Source: an uncultured Celeribacter sp. (lineage in GTDB: Bacteria; Pseudomonadota; Alphaproteobacteria; Rhodobacterales; Rhodobacteraceae). Taken from it: DNA of 64,000 nt. Positions 1-9,400 of this stretch are shown in pieces. Each line of letters begins with the position of its first letter. Position 1 is the stretch's first letter. The stretch spans positions 372,001 through 436,000 of the forward strand of contig NZ_OY781106.1 in NCBI RefSeq assembly GCF_963676475.1, given 5' to 3'. The position numbers and the translations under genes are program-made. The notes beneath the pieces are model-generated. The model was given only the letters and a program-made list of their open reading frames with translations, ran no database searches and was not told the origin of the DNA.

Positions 1-418
1 ACCTGCGACGGCGCGCCTCAATCAAGATGTCATTGCCGTGGGCTATCCCTATGCCGGATTGCTGGGGGGCGTGAATGTGACGCGTGGTGCGGTGTCTTCC
101 ATGACGGGGCTGGGCGGCGATGAGACAACGATGCAGATGACCGCGCCTGTTCAACCGGGGAATTCCGGCGGACCGGTTCTCTCAGACCACGGCGAGGTTC
201 TTGGCGTGGTTGTGTCGAAACTTGATGCACTCACAGTGGCAGATACGTTTGGAGATATTCCACAGAACGTGAACTTTGCAATTCGGGGCGAGGCGGCGCG
301 TTTGTTCCTGTCTCTCAACGGGGTCGTGCCGCAGATCGGCGCAATGGATACGCTCTTATCGCCCGTAGAACTGGCCGAAAAAGCGACGGCATTCACGGTG
401 TTCATCTCCTGCGACTGA
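1..418 (+). CDS. Trypsin-like serine protease, C-terminal part (5' end outside window)
   Basis: The gene is open from the first base, so only about 138 C-terminal residues are visible. The catalytic serine motif GNSGGP is present (bases about 157-174), followed by the strands GEVLGVVVSKL and NFAIRGEAARLFL that close the second barrel of S1C/Deg-type trypsin-like proteases. A short tail ending in Cys-Asp follows, and no PDZ domain is seen after the protease fold. This resembles the exported trypsin-like peptidases common in Rhodobacterales rather than full DegP. The His and Asp of the triad must lie upstream of the window. The substrate cannot be inferred. Family is fairly sure, role is not. 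Confidence 0.8.
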   Translation, partial: PATARLNQDVIAVGYPYAGLLGGVNVTRGAVSSMTGLGGDETTMQMTAPVQPGNSGGPVLSDHGEVLGVVVSKLDALTVADTFGDIPQNVNFAIRGEAARLFLSLNGVVPQIGAMDTLLSPVELAEKATAFTVFISCD

Positions 419-497
419 GCCGGATGTCTTGACAGGGTGCGACATTTTGTCATCCAATCCCTTTTAAGGACCGGCCCAAGCCGGCAGGGAGGGAAAT

Positions 498-1265
498 ATG
501 ACAGAAATGACTGCGGCGGCAGCGCCGTTGCCCGATGTGGCACGTTTGAGCCTTGCGGATCTGCGCGTGGCCTTGGCGGCCGGGTGGCAGGATTACCGAC
601 GCGCGCCGATGTTCGGCGGGTTTTTTGCCGCCGTTTATGTGTTGATCGGGCTCGGCTTTGTGGTGTTCGGTGCGGGCACGGTGCTTTGGACCTTTGCTTT
701 CTCTCTCGCTTTTCCGCTCTTCGCCCCTTTCGCTGCCGTGGGCCTCTACGAGGTGTCGCGCAGGCTCGACCGGGGCGGCGCGATGGATTGGTATAAAATC
801 CTCAGCGTGGTGATGGCCGAACGCGACCGGCAAATCCCCTGGATGGGGGCGATCATCGTCATCTATGTGCTGTTCTGGTCCTTCCTCGCCCATATGATTT
901 TCGCGCTTTTCATGGGGCTGTCGGTGATGACCAATGTGTCTTCGTCTTACGATGTGTTCCTGACGGCGAACGGATTAACCATGATCGGAGTCGAACTCGC
1001 GGTCGGCGGCGTTTTGGCCTTTATCCTGTTTTCCCTGACGGTGACGTCCCTGCCGCATCTGTTGGACAAGGAGGTCGATTTCGTCACCGCCATGCTGTTC
1101 TCCTTGCGTGTGGTGCGGGAGAACCTCTTTGTCATGCTGGTCTGGGCGGCTCTGATCGCCGTGGTGACCTTGGTGTCGATGGTACCGCTGTTCTTGGGGC
1201 TTTTCGTGACGCTTCCCGTCTTTGGACACGCCACATGGCATCTCTATCGGCGCGCGCTCACCTAG
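498..1265 (+). CDS. DUF2189 family integral membrane protein
   Basis: This 255-residue protein has about six hydrophobic segments, including stretches near residues 40-60, 65-90, 115-145, 160-185 and 210-245. A short soluble N-terminus carries the DUF2189-like phrase LRVALAAGWQDYRRAPMFGG. The ATG at 498 follows a GGGAGGG ribosome binding site at about 488-494. It is a monocistronic-looking plus-strand gene whose last 8 bases overlap the end of the convergent DMT transporter. DUF2189 proteins are inner-membrane proteins of unknown function, sometimes found near respiratory genes. No such neighbour is visible here, so no function is proposed. Confidence 0.85.
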   Translation: MTEMTAAAAPLPDVARLSLADLRVALAAGWQDYRRAPMFGGFFAAVYVLIGLGFVVFGAGTVLWTFAFSLAFPLFAPFAAVGLYEVSRRLDRGGAMDWYKILSVVMAERDRQIPWMGAIIVIYVLFWSFLAHMIFALFMGLSVMTNVSSSYDVFLTANGLTMIGVELAVGGVLAFILFSLTVTSLPHLLDKEVDFVTAMLFSLRVVRENLFVMLVWAALIAVVTLVSMVPLFLGLFVTLPVFGHATWHLYRRALT

Positions 1266-2163
1266 GGTTTCGGCGCCCCCGTGAAGCCTGTGAGGTCAGC
1301 ATCAAGAGAACACCGGCGCCGACAATCACCGCGCCGCCCAAAAGCTCAAGAGCATCGGGGCGCTCGCCAAAGACCAGAGCGCCGAGGATCATCGCAAACA
1401 GCAACCGCGAATAGCGAAACGGGGTGACGACCGACAGCTCGCCCATCCTCATCGCCATGGTGAGCGCGGTGTAGGCGGCGACGCCGACGGCCGTCGCCAT
1501 AAGGATAAAGCCGAGATCTTTGAGCGCGGGCCAGATCCAATAGCCGTCCCAGAGCGACAGGAGCGCGCCTGAGAGGATCAGCGCGGCAAAGCCTGTGACG
1601 CCCAGTTGCGCATAGGACAGAACGGGGGAGGCGGCGCGGGTGGCGAGATCGCGGCCCGCAAAACCGATCATGCCCAAAATGGCGAGAATGGACAGCGGAG
1701 AGAACCCGTCGAGGCCCGGGCGGATCACCAAAAGCACGCCGAGAAACCCCAGAGCGATGAGCGCCCAGCGGGTGAGGCTGACCGGCTCGCGAAAGATCAC
1801 CACGGCGGCGGCGGCGACCATGAGGGGCGTGGCTTGCAGGATCGCCGAGGTGGTGGAGAGCGCGGTGAGCGCCAGCGACAGGGTGAAGAACACCCGGCCC
1901 AGCACCTCGAACCCCGCACGGATCACCATGACGCGCTCGGCCATCACCGGATGCACCACCCGCTCGCGGCGTTGTGCGGTCAGCAGGGCAAAGACCAAGG
2001 TGCCGATGAGGCCAAAAATCGTGAGAATCTGCCCCACCGGCAAATGCGTGGCGGCCTGTTTGATCGCCATATCCTCAAGCGAAAACAGCGCCATGGACAG
2101 CACCATCAAAAGCGCACCTTTGAGATTGCCTGCTTTCAGGACGGTGTGGTCGGATGTGGGCAT
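1258..2163 (-). CDS. EamA/DMT family transporter
   Basis: The 301-residue product has ten predicted membrane helices arranged as two EamA repeats. The first repeat begins at GALLMVLSMALFSLEDMAIK and the second around residue 155 with LSILAILGMIGFAGRDLATR. It ends in the short basic tail SRGRRNPR. DMT proteins of this type export small metabolites such as amino acids or nucleobases, but the substrate cannot be read from sequence. It lies 6 bp behind the 166-residue gene on the same strand and is probably co-transcribed with it. It converges on and overlaps the DUF2189 gene by 8 bp. Confidence 0.9.
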   Translation of the reverse strand: MPTSDHTVLKAGNLKGALLMVLSMALFSLEDMAIKQAATHLPVGQILTIFGLIGTLVFALLTAQRRERVVHPVMAERVMVIRAGFEVLGRVFFTLSLALTALSTTSAILQATPLMVAAAAVVIFREPVSLTRWALIALGFLGVLLVIRPGLDGFSPLSILAILGMIGFAGRDLATRAASPVLSYAQLGVTGFAALILSGALLSLWDGYWIWPALKDLGFILMATAVGVAAYTALTMAMRMGELSVVTPFRYSRLLFAMILGALVFGERPDALELLGGAVIVGAGVLLMLTSQASRGRRNPR

Positions 2164-2169
2164 CAGGGG

Positions 2170-2670
2170 TTATTCCGAAAAATCCGCCTCGGTCAGCACC
2201 TGCATCTCCACCAGTGGCGGCACGGTGGTGACGACTTCGAGCACATGGTTGAGTGCGGCGACGCAGTAGTGGTGCATCTTGTCGGCGTGGTAATCCTCAT
2301 AGATCGTCCATTCTTTGACGTGACGCAGGAACACGGCGGAGGGGTTTTCGCGAAAGAGCGAGGCTGGGGTTTTCTCGTCCAGCGCAGGTGCGTCTTCGGG
2401 TTTCGAAAACGTCTCATCGGTGATTTTAAAAGACACGTAATCCTCAAAGCGCAGCGTAAACCGGCGCGAGCCGGGGCGGACTTCGATCACCTTGGCCTTG
2501 CCCAGAAGATCGTCGATCACCGAATTGCCGCTTTTGATCTGATCTGGCTCGCCCTCGATGCCCTCGTCGAAAATCACCGTCAGGCGACGCTCGTTCATCC
2601 GCCCCATGCGGAAATCCGAGAGGTAGAGGTTTTTGACTTTTTCAAGCTGGCGCAGGGCTTCGGCGGGCAT
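2170..2670 (-). CDS. Conserved hypothetical protein, 166 aa
   Basis: I do not recognise a named domain. The product is soluble and acidic, with no signal peptide or membrane segment. It begins MPAEALRQLEKVKNLYL and contains the stretch FMGRMNERRLTVIFDEG-like (DFRMGRMNERRLTVIFDEG). I chose the ATG at 2670 because GGAG lies five bases upstream; a longer reading frame from 2724 lacks such a site. The following DMT transporter starts 6 bp after its stop, suggesting an operon. A terminator-like hairpin at 2731-2757 separates it from the bactofilin gene upstream on the same strand, so it probably has its own promoter. Confidence 0.7.
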   Translation of the reverse strand: MPAEALRQLEKVKNLYLSDFRMGRMNERRLTVIFDEGIEGEPDQIKSGNSVIDDLLGKAKVIEVRPGSRRFTLRFEDYVSFKITDETFSKPEDAPALDEKTPASLFRENPSAVFLRHVKEWTIYEDYHADKMHHYCVAALNHVLEVVTTVPPLVEMQVLTEADFSE

Positions 2671-2730
2671 GGGAACTCCGGGGCTATGTGGATGCACGAT
2701 GGCGGAGGGAGGGGGGCTGTTCAAGCATGA

Positions 2731-2757
2731 AAAAAGGCGGCCCCGGGGACCGCCTTT
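2731..2757 (-). terminator. Rho-independent terminator after the bactofilin gene
   Basis: On the minus strand an AAAGGCGG...CCGCCTTT stem (2733-2740 with 2750-2757), with extra CCCC/GGGG pairing in the middle, is followed by a run of five T. It sits 22 bp after the bactofilin stop codon. Confidence 0.8.
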
Positions 2758-2779
2758 CGCATTGAGAAGTCAGCTCAGC

Positions 2780-3325
2780 TTATTCGCCCTTGGCTGCAGC
2801 AGTGGCTTGGGACACGGCGGCAGAGGTCTGCGCGGAAGAAGAGGCCGGGGCGGCAGGCTTGGAGCCGTTGGCCAGCGGATCGTCGGCGCGTTGCACGGAG
2901 CCTTCGAAATGCGCACCGCTCTCGATGGCGATGGTTTTGTGGATGATGTCGCCTTCGACCTTTGCGGTCGAGGTCAGGCGGACTTTCAGGCCACGCACGC
3001 GGCCCACGATACGACCGTTGACGACGACGTCATCGGCCATCACTTCGCCCTTGATCATCGCGGTCTCGCCCACGGTCAAAAGATGCGCGCGGATGTCGCC
3101 CTCGACGGTGCCTTCGATCTGGATGTCGCCAGAGGTCTTCAGGTTGCCGGTCACGGTCAGGTCCGAGGACAGCACGGAGGCCGGCGGTTTCGGTTTCGAC
3201 GCAGGGGCGGCGAAATCGGGGGCCGGAGACTTCGGCATGGCGGGCTTGGCAGCCGCCGCTTCGGGTTTCTTCACGTCCTCGCCCTGTTTCGGGCCCGGTT
3301 CGTTGATCCTGCTTTTAGAAAACAT
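2780..3325 (-). CDS. Bactofilin (polymer-forming cytoskeletal protein)
   Basis: The 181-residue protein has a proline/lysine-rich N-terminal tail (about 1-55). A right-handed beta-helix domain of about 100 residues follows, with the typical rungs TVTGNLKTSGDIQIEGTVEG, DVVVNGRIVG and KVEGDIIHKTIAIESGAHFEG. An Ala-rich C-terminal tail closes it. Bactofilins self-assemble without nucleotide and place cell-wall enzymes at defined membrane sites. The start codon lies inside the end of the M23 peptidase gene (11-bp overlap), an arrangement matching the known pairing of bactofilins with LmdC-like M23 peptidases. The minus-strand terminator at 2731-2757 ends the transcript. Confidence 0.92.
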   Translation of the reverse strand: MFSKSRINEPGPKQGEDVKKPEAAAAKPAMPKSPAPDFAAPASKPKPPASVLSSDLTVTGNLKTSGDIQIEGTVEGDIRAHLLTVGETAMIKGEVMADDVVVNGRIVGRVRGLKVRLTSTAKVEGDIIHKTIAIESGAHFEGSVQRADDPLANGSKPAAPASSSAQTSAAVSQATAAAKGE

Positions 3326-4619
3326 CGTTGGCAGCCTTAATGTAGATCATCGGATTGACGGCCTTGCCACCCACGCGCACCTCATAGTGCAAATGCGTGC
3401 CGGTGGACCGGCCAGAATTTCCCATAGCACCGATTTGCTCGCCACGCGAGACCCTTTGCCCGACTTTCACCATTATTTGCGATTGGTGGGCGTAGCGGGT
3501 TTCGATGCCGAACTCGTGCTGAATTTTCACCAGACGCCCGTAGCCCGATTGCCAACCGGCGAATGTCACGACGCCGTCGGCGGTGGCATAAAGCGGCGTG
3601 CCGTAAGCGGCGGCAAAGTCCTGACCCTCATGCATCCGACCCCAGCGCGGGCCGTAGGGAGAGGTCATGCGGAAGGCACCTTTGAGCGGCAGGGCGAAGG
3701 GCGCCTTTTGGGCGGCGATGCGGTAGAGGTTCAGCCGGTCCATCTTGTCGATGATCGCATTGGCGCGCATCGAATCCGGGTCGACCATGCCGCCCTTGGT
3801 GGAAAATGTGATCGGCGTGAGCGGGCCGCCCTGACCGGAATAGCCCTTTTTCACGGTCGCGATCAGGTTATCCGGGTCCATGCCAGCAGATTTGAACATC
3901 TTGTCGAGCGGGGCGACAGAGATCGTCACGGCGTCTTCGAGCTGCGAGAAAATCCGATCGTTCTTTTCTTCCATCAGGCGCAGGTCAATTTCGAGAGCAT
4001 CGGCCATCCGCAGGGCTTCGCTGGCGGAAATGACCATGTCGTCGCGCTCGGCGGCGGTATCGGCGAGAGCGGAGGTCAGCACGTCGACCGTGGCCTCCAC
4101 TTCCTGCGCGCTCATGCCGTTTTGCGCGCCGTTCTCGCCGTTGATCTGGGCCACAAGCTGGGCTTTGTCGGCCTCGGCTTCGTCGCGGGCTTTCAAGGCC
4201 TTGCGCAGATTGGCCTGCACCACCTCGACGCCGGTTTCCAATTCGCGCACACGTTCTTCGGAGGCCAGCAATTGCGATTGCATCACGGAGATCTGTTCGA
4301 GCGCGGTGTTGAACCGAGCCTGCGCGGCGGCGGCCTCTTCGGCACGCATGTCGCGCTCATTGGCCAGTTCGGCCACGCGGTTTTCAAACAGAACGAGATC
4401 GCGCCCGGATTGTTCGCGCAGATTGCCGGACCCGATGCTGTCCATCAAAAGGATCGAGGTCGCGATGATCAGCCAGCCGGCGAAGACAGTGGTGCCGGTA
4501 AAGGCCACCAGTTGCGTCAGCGGGCTGATCCGAAGATAGCGGGTGTCGTTGTCCGAACGCAGAAACACCCGGCGTTCCGGGAAGCTGCGCTCAAGCATGT
4601 GGTTTAGCTTATAAATCAT
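3315..4619 (-). CDS. M23 family peptidoglycan peptidase with DUF5930-type N-terminus
   Basis: The 434-residue membrane-anchored enzyme starts MIYKLNHMLERSFPERRVFL. It has one transmembrane helix (about residues 37-57), a long coiled-coil region (about 75-215) rich in Glu/Ala, and a C-terminal LytM/M23 domain. The domain shows the zinc ligand contexts GRMHEGQDFAA and THLHYEVRVGG and the fold motif GYGRLVKIQHEFG. It should cut or remodel cross-links in the periplasm. I prefer the ATG at 4619, because homologues of the DUF5930 class begin near the ER.LPERR.FLRSD segment; an in-frame ATG at 4664 is possible. Its stop codon lies inside the start of the bactofilin gene, so the two are translated together. 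Confidence 0.9.
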   Translation of the reverse strand: MIYKLNHMLERSFPERRVFLRSDNDTRYLRISPLTQLVAFTGTTVFAGWLIIATSILLMDSIGSGNLREQSGRDLVLFENRVAELANERDMRAEEAAAAQARFNTALEQISVMQSQLLASEERVRELETGVEVVQANLRKALKARDEAEADKAQLVAQINGENGAQNGMSAQEVEATVDVLTSALADTAAERDDMVISASEALRMADALEIDLRLMEEKNDRIFSQLEDAVTISVAPLDKMFKSAGMDPDNLIATVKKGYSGQGGPLTPITFSTKGGMVDPDSMRANAIIDKMDRLNLYRIAAQKAPFALPLKGAFRMTSPYGPRWGRMHEGQDFAAAYGTPLYATADGVVTFAGWQSGYGRLVKIQHEFGIETRYAHQSQIMVKVGQRVSRGEQIGAMGNSGRSTGTHLHYEVRVGGKAVNPMIYIKAANDVF

Positions 4620-4998
4620 GATGTTCTTCGTTGTGGCCGTGCCAAAACCGTCCTCACTGTCCATCCCCAACCGTTTGCAGTCTCAATACCCCTGCGTGGA
4701 ACCCGAGGTTCCAACACAAATCTGATCATACCCCGTGAGGGCCATACCCGTTTGAAACGGACATTTGACCCATCCTGCAAGCGGTTGGACATCTGTTATC
4801 GAAGCTTTCCCCATGGGGCAATGTTTTTGCCCTTTTGTTTAGCAGCTGCATGTAGGGTCAGCGGGAAATGACTGTTTGTTGGCGGTTTTTTGCCTATGTT
4901 AGCGATCACAAGGAGGGGCTTTTGTATCTGCCTGCGACCGCCTGTTGCAACGCGAAGAATTCATTTTAGAAGAAAGCGGTTGCGCGCCACTCTTCGCG
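4620..4998. other. Intergenic region between DUF455 and M23 peptidase genes
   Basis: About 380 bases with no convincing gene on either strand. It should carry the promoter of the M23-bactofilin operon on the minus strand and the 3' end of the DUF455 transcript. No strong terminator hairpin or RNA gene was found. Composition is AT-richer around 4800-4900. Confidence 0.5.
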
Positions 4999-5826
4999 TC
5001 AGCTCCAGGCAGGTGGCAATTCATCGGCCAGTGGCCAATAAAAATCCGGCGGCATCCCGGCCTCGGCGCGTTTTTCCTCGTTGAAGGGCGGCTTGGTGCC
5101 TCCGGGGAAATAGCGGCGCACGAGCGCATGGAATTCCTCTTTCGGATCAATTCCCTGACGACCACAGAGAAAGTTAAACCATTTCGCGCCATAGGCGACA
5201 TGGCCGACCTCTTCGGCGTAGATCACATCGAGGGTGGCGACTGTCTCCGGGTCTTTCGCATTTTGAAAAATCTTGATCATGCCCGGCGTCACATCGAGCC
5301 CACGCGCCTCCAAAACCATCGGCACCACGGCAAGCCGCCCCATGATGTCCTCCGCTGTGTCCTCGGCGGCGCGCCACATGCCGGCATGCGCGGGCATCGC
5401 GCCGTAATATGACCCCATCGCCTCCAGCCGGTCACAGACCAGATTGAAATGCTTGCTTTCCTCGTCGGCCGATTTCACCCAGTCGTCGTAAAATCCAAGC
5501 GGCATGTCGATATGTGTAAAGCGCGCGACGATATCCCAGTGTAAATCCACCGCATTCAGTTCGATATGTGCAATGGCGTGTAGGATCGCCTTGCGGCCTT
5601 CGGGGCTTCCGGGTTTGCGTTTTGGCACGTCGCGCGGGTTCAAAAGCTCTGGTCTCTCGGGACGCGCGGGCTGCATTGGCGGATTGGCCGTGCCGAGCGG
5701 AATCGGTGTTCCGCCCGCGCGGCTCTCGCGCCAAAGTGCGGCGTATTTATGGGAGAGGGCGGTCTTTTCACGACCGTCGGCGGTGCGCAGCACCGCCTCG
5801 GCCATTTCAGCCAGAGTAAGGCTCAT
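4999..5826 (-). CDS. DUF455 ferritin-like domain protein
   Basis: The 275-residue protein belongs to DUF455, a ferritin-like four-helix family. Carboxylate/His motifs expected for a di-metal site are visible: HIELNAVDLHWD (about residues 84-95), DEESKHFNLV (about 120-129), and YAEEVGHVAYG (about 207-217). The last two match the ExxH signature of diiron proteins. Reaction and substrate are unknown. The ATG overlaps the stop codon of the upstream bcp gene (ATGA), so the two are probably translationally coupled. Neighbouring peroxiredoxin hints at an oxidative-stress setting, which is inference only. Confidence 0.88.
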   Translation of the reverse strand: MSLTLAEMAEAVLRTADGREKTALSHKYAALWRESRAGGTPIPLGTANPPMQPARPERPELLNPRDVPKRKPGSPEGRKAILHAIAHIELNAVDLHWDIVARFTHIDMPLGFYDDWVKSADEESKHFNLVCDRLEAMGSYYGAMPAHAGMWRAAEDTAEDIMGRLAVVPMVLEARGLDVTPGMIKIFQNAKDPETVATLDVIYAEEVGHVAYGAKWFNFLCGRQGIDPKEEFHALVRRYFPGGTKPPFNEEKRAEAGMPPDFYWPLADELPPAWS

Positions 5827-6281
5827 GCTTTTGCGGCCTCAAGCACCTCGCTCGCGTGGCCCGCGACTTTCACCTTGGGCCAGACCTGTGCGACTTTGCC
5901 TTCCTCATCAAGGAGATAGGTCGCACGCACAATGCCCCAAAAGGTCTTGCCATACATCTTTTTCTCCGCCCAAACGTCGTAGTCCTCACAGACCGTGCCG
6001 TTTTCGTCGGACAACAACGGGATGCCCAAGGAATGCTTGGCGCAGAAGTTCTCGTGCTTTTTGACCGAGTCCTTCGAGATGCCAAAGACCGCAACACCCG
6101 CCGCCTCGAACTCGGATTTCAGCGCGGTGAAATCCAATGCCTCGGTGGTGCAGCCGGGGGTGTTGTCTTTCGGGTAGAAATAAAGAACCACCTTCTGACC
6201 TTTGAGATCAGACAGGGTCACATCGCTGCCGCCGTCGCGTGGCAGGGTGAAATCGGGGGCTGTGGTGCCAAGATCAAGCAT
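5823..6281 (-). CDS. bcp: Thioredoxin-dependent peroxiredoxin, Bcp/PrxQ type
   Basis: This 152-residue enzyme reduces hydroperoxides using thiols. The thioredoxin fold is clear (VLYFYPKDNTPGCTTEALDF), with the peroxidatic cysteine in TPGC. The nearby resolving cysteine of E. coli Bcp, five residues further on, is absent (TTEAL). Resolution may therefore use a later cysteine (ENFCAKH, TVCEDYD) or an external thiol. The ATG at 6281 follows a GAGGAGA ribosome binding site, and an upstream extension in the same frame lacks one. It is the first gene of a two-gene unit with the DUF455 gene, overlapping by 4 bp. Confidence 0.93.
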   Translation of the reverse strand: MLDLGTTAPDFTLPRDGGSDVTLSDLKGQKVVLYFYPKDNTPGCTTEALDFTALKSEFEAAGVAVFGISKDSVKKHENFCAKHSLGIPLLSDENGTVCEDYDVWAEKKMYGKTFWGIVRATYLLDEEGKVAQVWPKVKVAGHASEVLEAAKA

Positions 6282-6404
6282 ATTTGTCTCCTCATATCTG
6301 CTGACATAGTGCTTTACGCGTTGCAGAGGCTTTCGGTTTCGTTTTAGGCCGCTTTGCGACAAGATGAAACCGATCCCGTCAAAGAGGATACCGAGAGCAG
6401 ACGC

Positions 6405-9400
6405 ATGCGTGAGCCGACCTCACAGGACAAAGACGATGTGACCGAAGAGGCCCCGGAGGCGGCTTCGGAGGCCAGCCTTGCGCGCAAGAAACGCCCGACG
6501 CATCACATCATCGGTTTCTGGACACTGGCGTTTCTCTTGGCGGTGACGATTTTTGCGGCGCTTGCTGTGCTGGCCGTCACCGGGCGCGAAATCACCTTTC
6601 CCGAGGCGATTACGACCCGGATCGAGCGCCAGATCAACAGTGAGCTCAATGGCCCCGAGGTCTCCATCGGCCAGATCGTCGCCATCGTCGACAGCCATTT
6701 CGTGCCGCGTGTCACCGCGCGCAACGTGGGGCTGATCGATGGCTCCGGGGCCGAGATCGCCCGGTTGAACGAATTGCGCGCTGTTCTGTCGAAAGAGGCG
6801 CTCAAAGCCCGCCAGCTGCGCCCTGACACGCTCCGGCTGTCGGGCGCGCAGATCACCGTGCGGCGCAGTCAGGACGGCGCTTTCGCACTGGATTTCGGCG
6901 GCACGCAGCGGGTGACGGGGTCTGGCGTCGAGGTGCTTGAGGCGATTGATCGCGCCTTTTCCACCGATCCGCTCTCGGGCATTTCCCGGATCGAGGCGCG
7001 CGAGTTGACGGTGTCCCTGGAGGACGCGCGGTCTGGCCGGATCTGGCAGGCGACGGATGCGGGTGTGACCTTGGTCAATACGGATCAGGACATTGATATC
7101 ACAATGAATTTCGAGATTTTCAATGGCACCGAGGATCTCGCGCAAATCGAACTTGGTTTTGGCTCGAAGAAGGGCTCACTGGCCTCGTCGATCTCGCTCA
7201 ACATGGACAATGCGCCCGCCCGCGATTTTGCGCTGCAAAGCCCGACTCTGTCGTTTCTCTCCGTCGTTGACGCGCCGATCTCGGCTGCGATGCGCGCCGA
7301 GATCGGGCCGGACGGGCAATTGACGCAATACACCGGCTCGCTCGAGATCGAACCGGGTCAGATCGTCGCCGCCGAGGGCGCCGAACCGCTCGATTTCGAA
7401 GGCGCCAAGGGCTATTTCGACTACGATCCCATCGGAAAACGCATCCTGTTTCCCGAACTGCGGCTGGCGACCGATGCGCTCGACATCACCAGTCAGGGGC
7501 AGGTGTTGCTGGGGGATTATGAGGGGGCCTGGCCACAGAGTTTCACCGGGCAGTGGCGGATTTCCGAGCTGCGCATGGCGCCCGAAGGGGTGTTTCCGGA
7601 GCCGCTGGTGTTCGATCAGGCACTGATCACGGCCAAACTGCGACTCGATCCTTTCGTGCTGGACTTCGGCCAGATCGACCTTGCGCAGGGCGATCTTTGG
7701 CTGCGGGGCAAGGGGCGCGCCGAGGCGGGGCCGGAGGGCTGGTCCGCCGCCCTCGATCTGTCGGTCGATGAGATGACGCAGGCCGAGTTGATGTCGCTTT
7801 GGCCGCCCGCTGCCGTGGCCAAGACCCGGAGTTGGATGGCGGAAAATATCTTTGACGCGACCTACCGCGATCTCGATCTGGCGCTGCGCTTCGCGCCGGG
7901 ACAGAGTCAACCGACGCTGACGATGGATTGGGGTTTCGAGGGTCTCGACATGCGGTATATGAAGACCCTGCCGCCCGTGTCCGATGGGCATGGATACGGC
8001 GCGCTCTTTGGCTCGGCCATGACCATCACCATGAACGGCGGCACCATCGAGGCGCCCTCTGGCGGTCCCGTCGATGTGGCGGGCACAGTGCTGCGCATCC
8101 CGGATATTTTCGTGAAACCCGCGCGGCTCGAGATCGGGCTAAAGACGCAATCCTCGGTCGAGGCAGGGCTGGCGCTTGTCGCCGGACCGCCCTTCAATGC
8201 GCTGCGCGAGTCCACCTTCGGCCCGGATGTGGCCGAGGGGCAGGCCGCATTGACCGGCCAGATCGGCTTCCCGCTGATCAAGAAGGTGATGTTTGAGGAT
8301 GTGAATTTCCTGTTGAACGGCACTATGACGGAGGTTTCGACCGATCAATTGATGCCGGGGCAGGTGCTGAGCGCGGATCGGCTGGCGTTGATCATGGACC
8401 CTTCGGGCCTGTCGATTGCCGGCGCGGCCCGGATCGGCACGGCACAGATGTCCGGTCAGTGGCGCAAGAATTTCGGCCCCGATCACAAAGGCCGCTCCGA
8501 TATGGTGGGGCAGGCGCGGATCAATCAGGCGTTGCTGGACACGTTCAACATCGCGCTGCCGAAAGGCATGATCTCGGGCGAGGCTGAGGGGGCTCTGTCT
8601 GTGGCGCTCAGAAAAGGCCAGCCGCCCGCGTTCGAAGTCACCTCCGATCTCTCCGGCCTGCGCCTGTCGTTCGCGCCGGTGGGCTATGGCAAACCGGCGG
8701 GCACGCGCGGGCAATTGACGCTTAAAGGCACGGCGGGGCCGCAGCCGGAGATCACCACATTTGAGCTGTCGGGCGCGGGGCTTTCGGCGCGTGAGGGGCG
8801 GGTGGAGATCGCGCCGGGTGGCCGGTTCGAGCGGTTGAGCTTTGGCCGCGTCACCCTGGGCGACTGGTTCGACGCGCCGCTGTCCATCGTGGGGCAGGGG
8901 GCGGGCAAACCCGTGAAAGTCGAGATCACCGGCGGGCGGCTCAATCTGGCGCGGGCGACATTTGGCGGCTCGGGCGGTGGCGGCACCACAGGACCCGTGC
9001 CCATCGAGGTCCAACTCGATCGGCTGACGATCAGCGAGGGGCTGGTGCTTCATGGCTTTTCGGCGCGGCTGTCTTCGGGCGCGGGCGTGACCGGGTCGTT
9101 CAGCGGACGGCTCAATCGCACGGGGCCCCTGACCGGCACGATCCGTTCCGGCGTGTATGGCCCCACCATCACCGCCACCTCGCAGGACGCGGGCGCCGTG
9201 GTCTCCGCCACTGGCGTATTGGAGCGCGCCTCGGGTGGGGTGTTGAACCTCGGACTGACCGCCTTGCCGGAAGAGGGTAGCTTTGATGGGCGTGTCACCA
9301 TCGACGACATTCGCGTGCAATCCGCGCCCTCCTTGGCCGAACTTTTGTCGGCGATTTCCGTGGTCGGCCTGATCGAGCAGATGACGGGGGGTGGGGGTAT

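Noticed and set aside
2790..4607. A 605-codon open frame on the plus strand across the bactofilin and M23 genes
   Set aside because: It is antisense to two well-supported genes, has low-complexity His/Gly/Arg-rich translation and no family motif; long antisense frames are expected at high GC.
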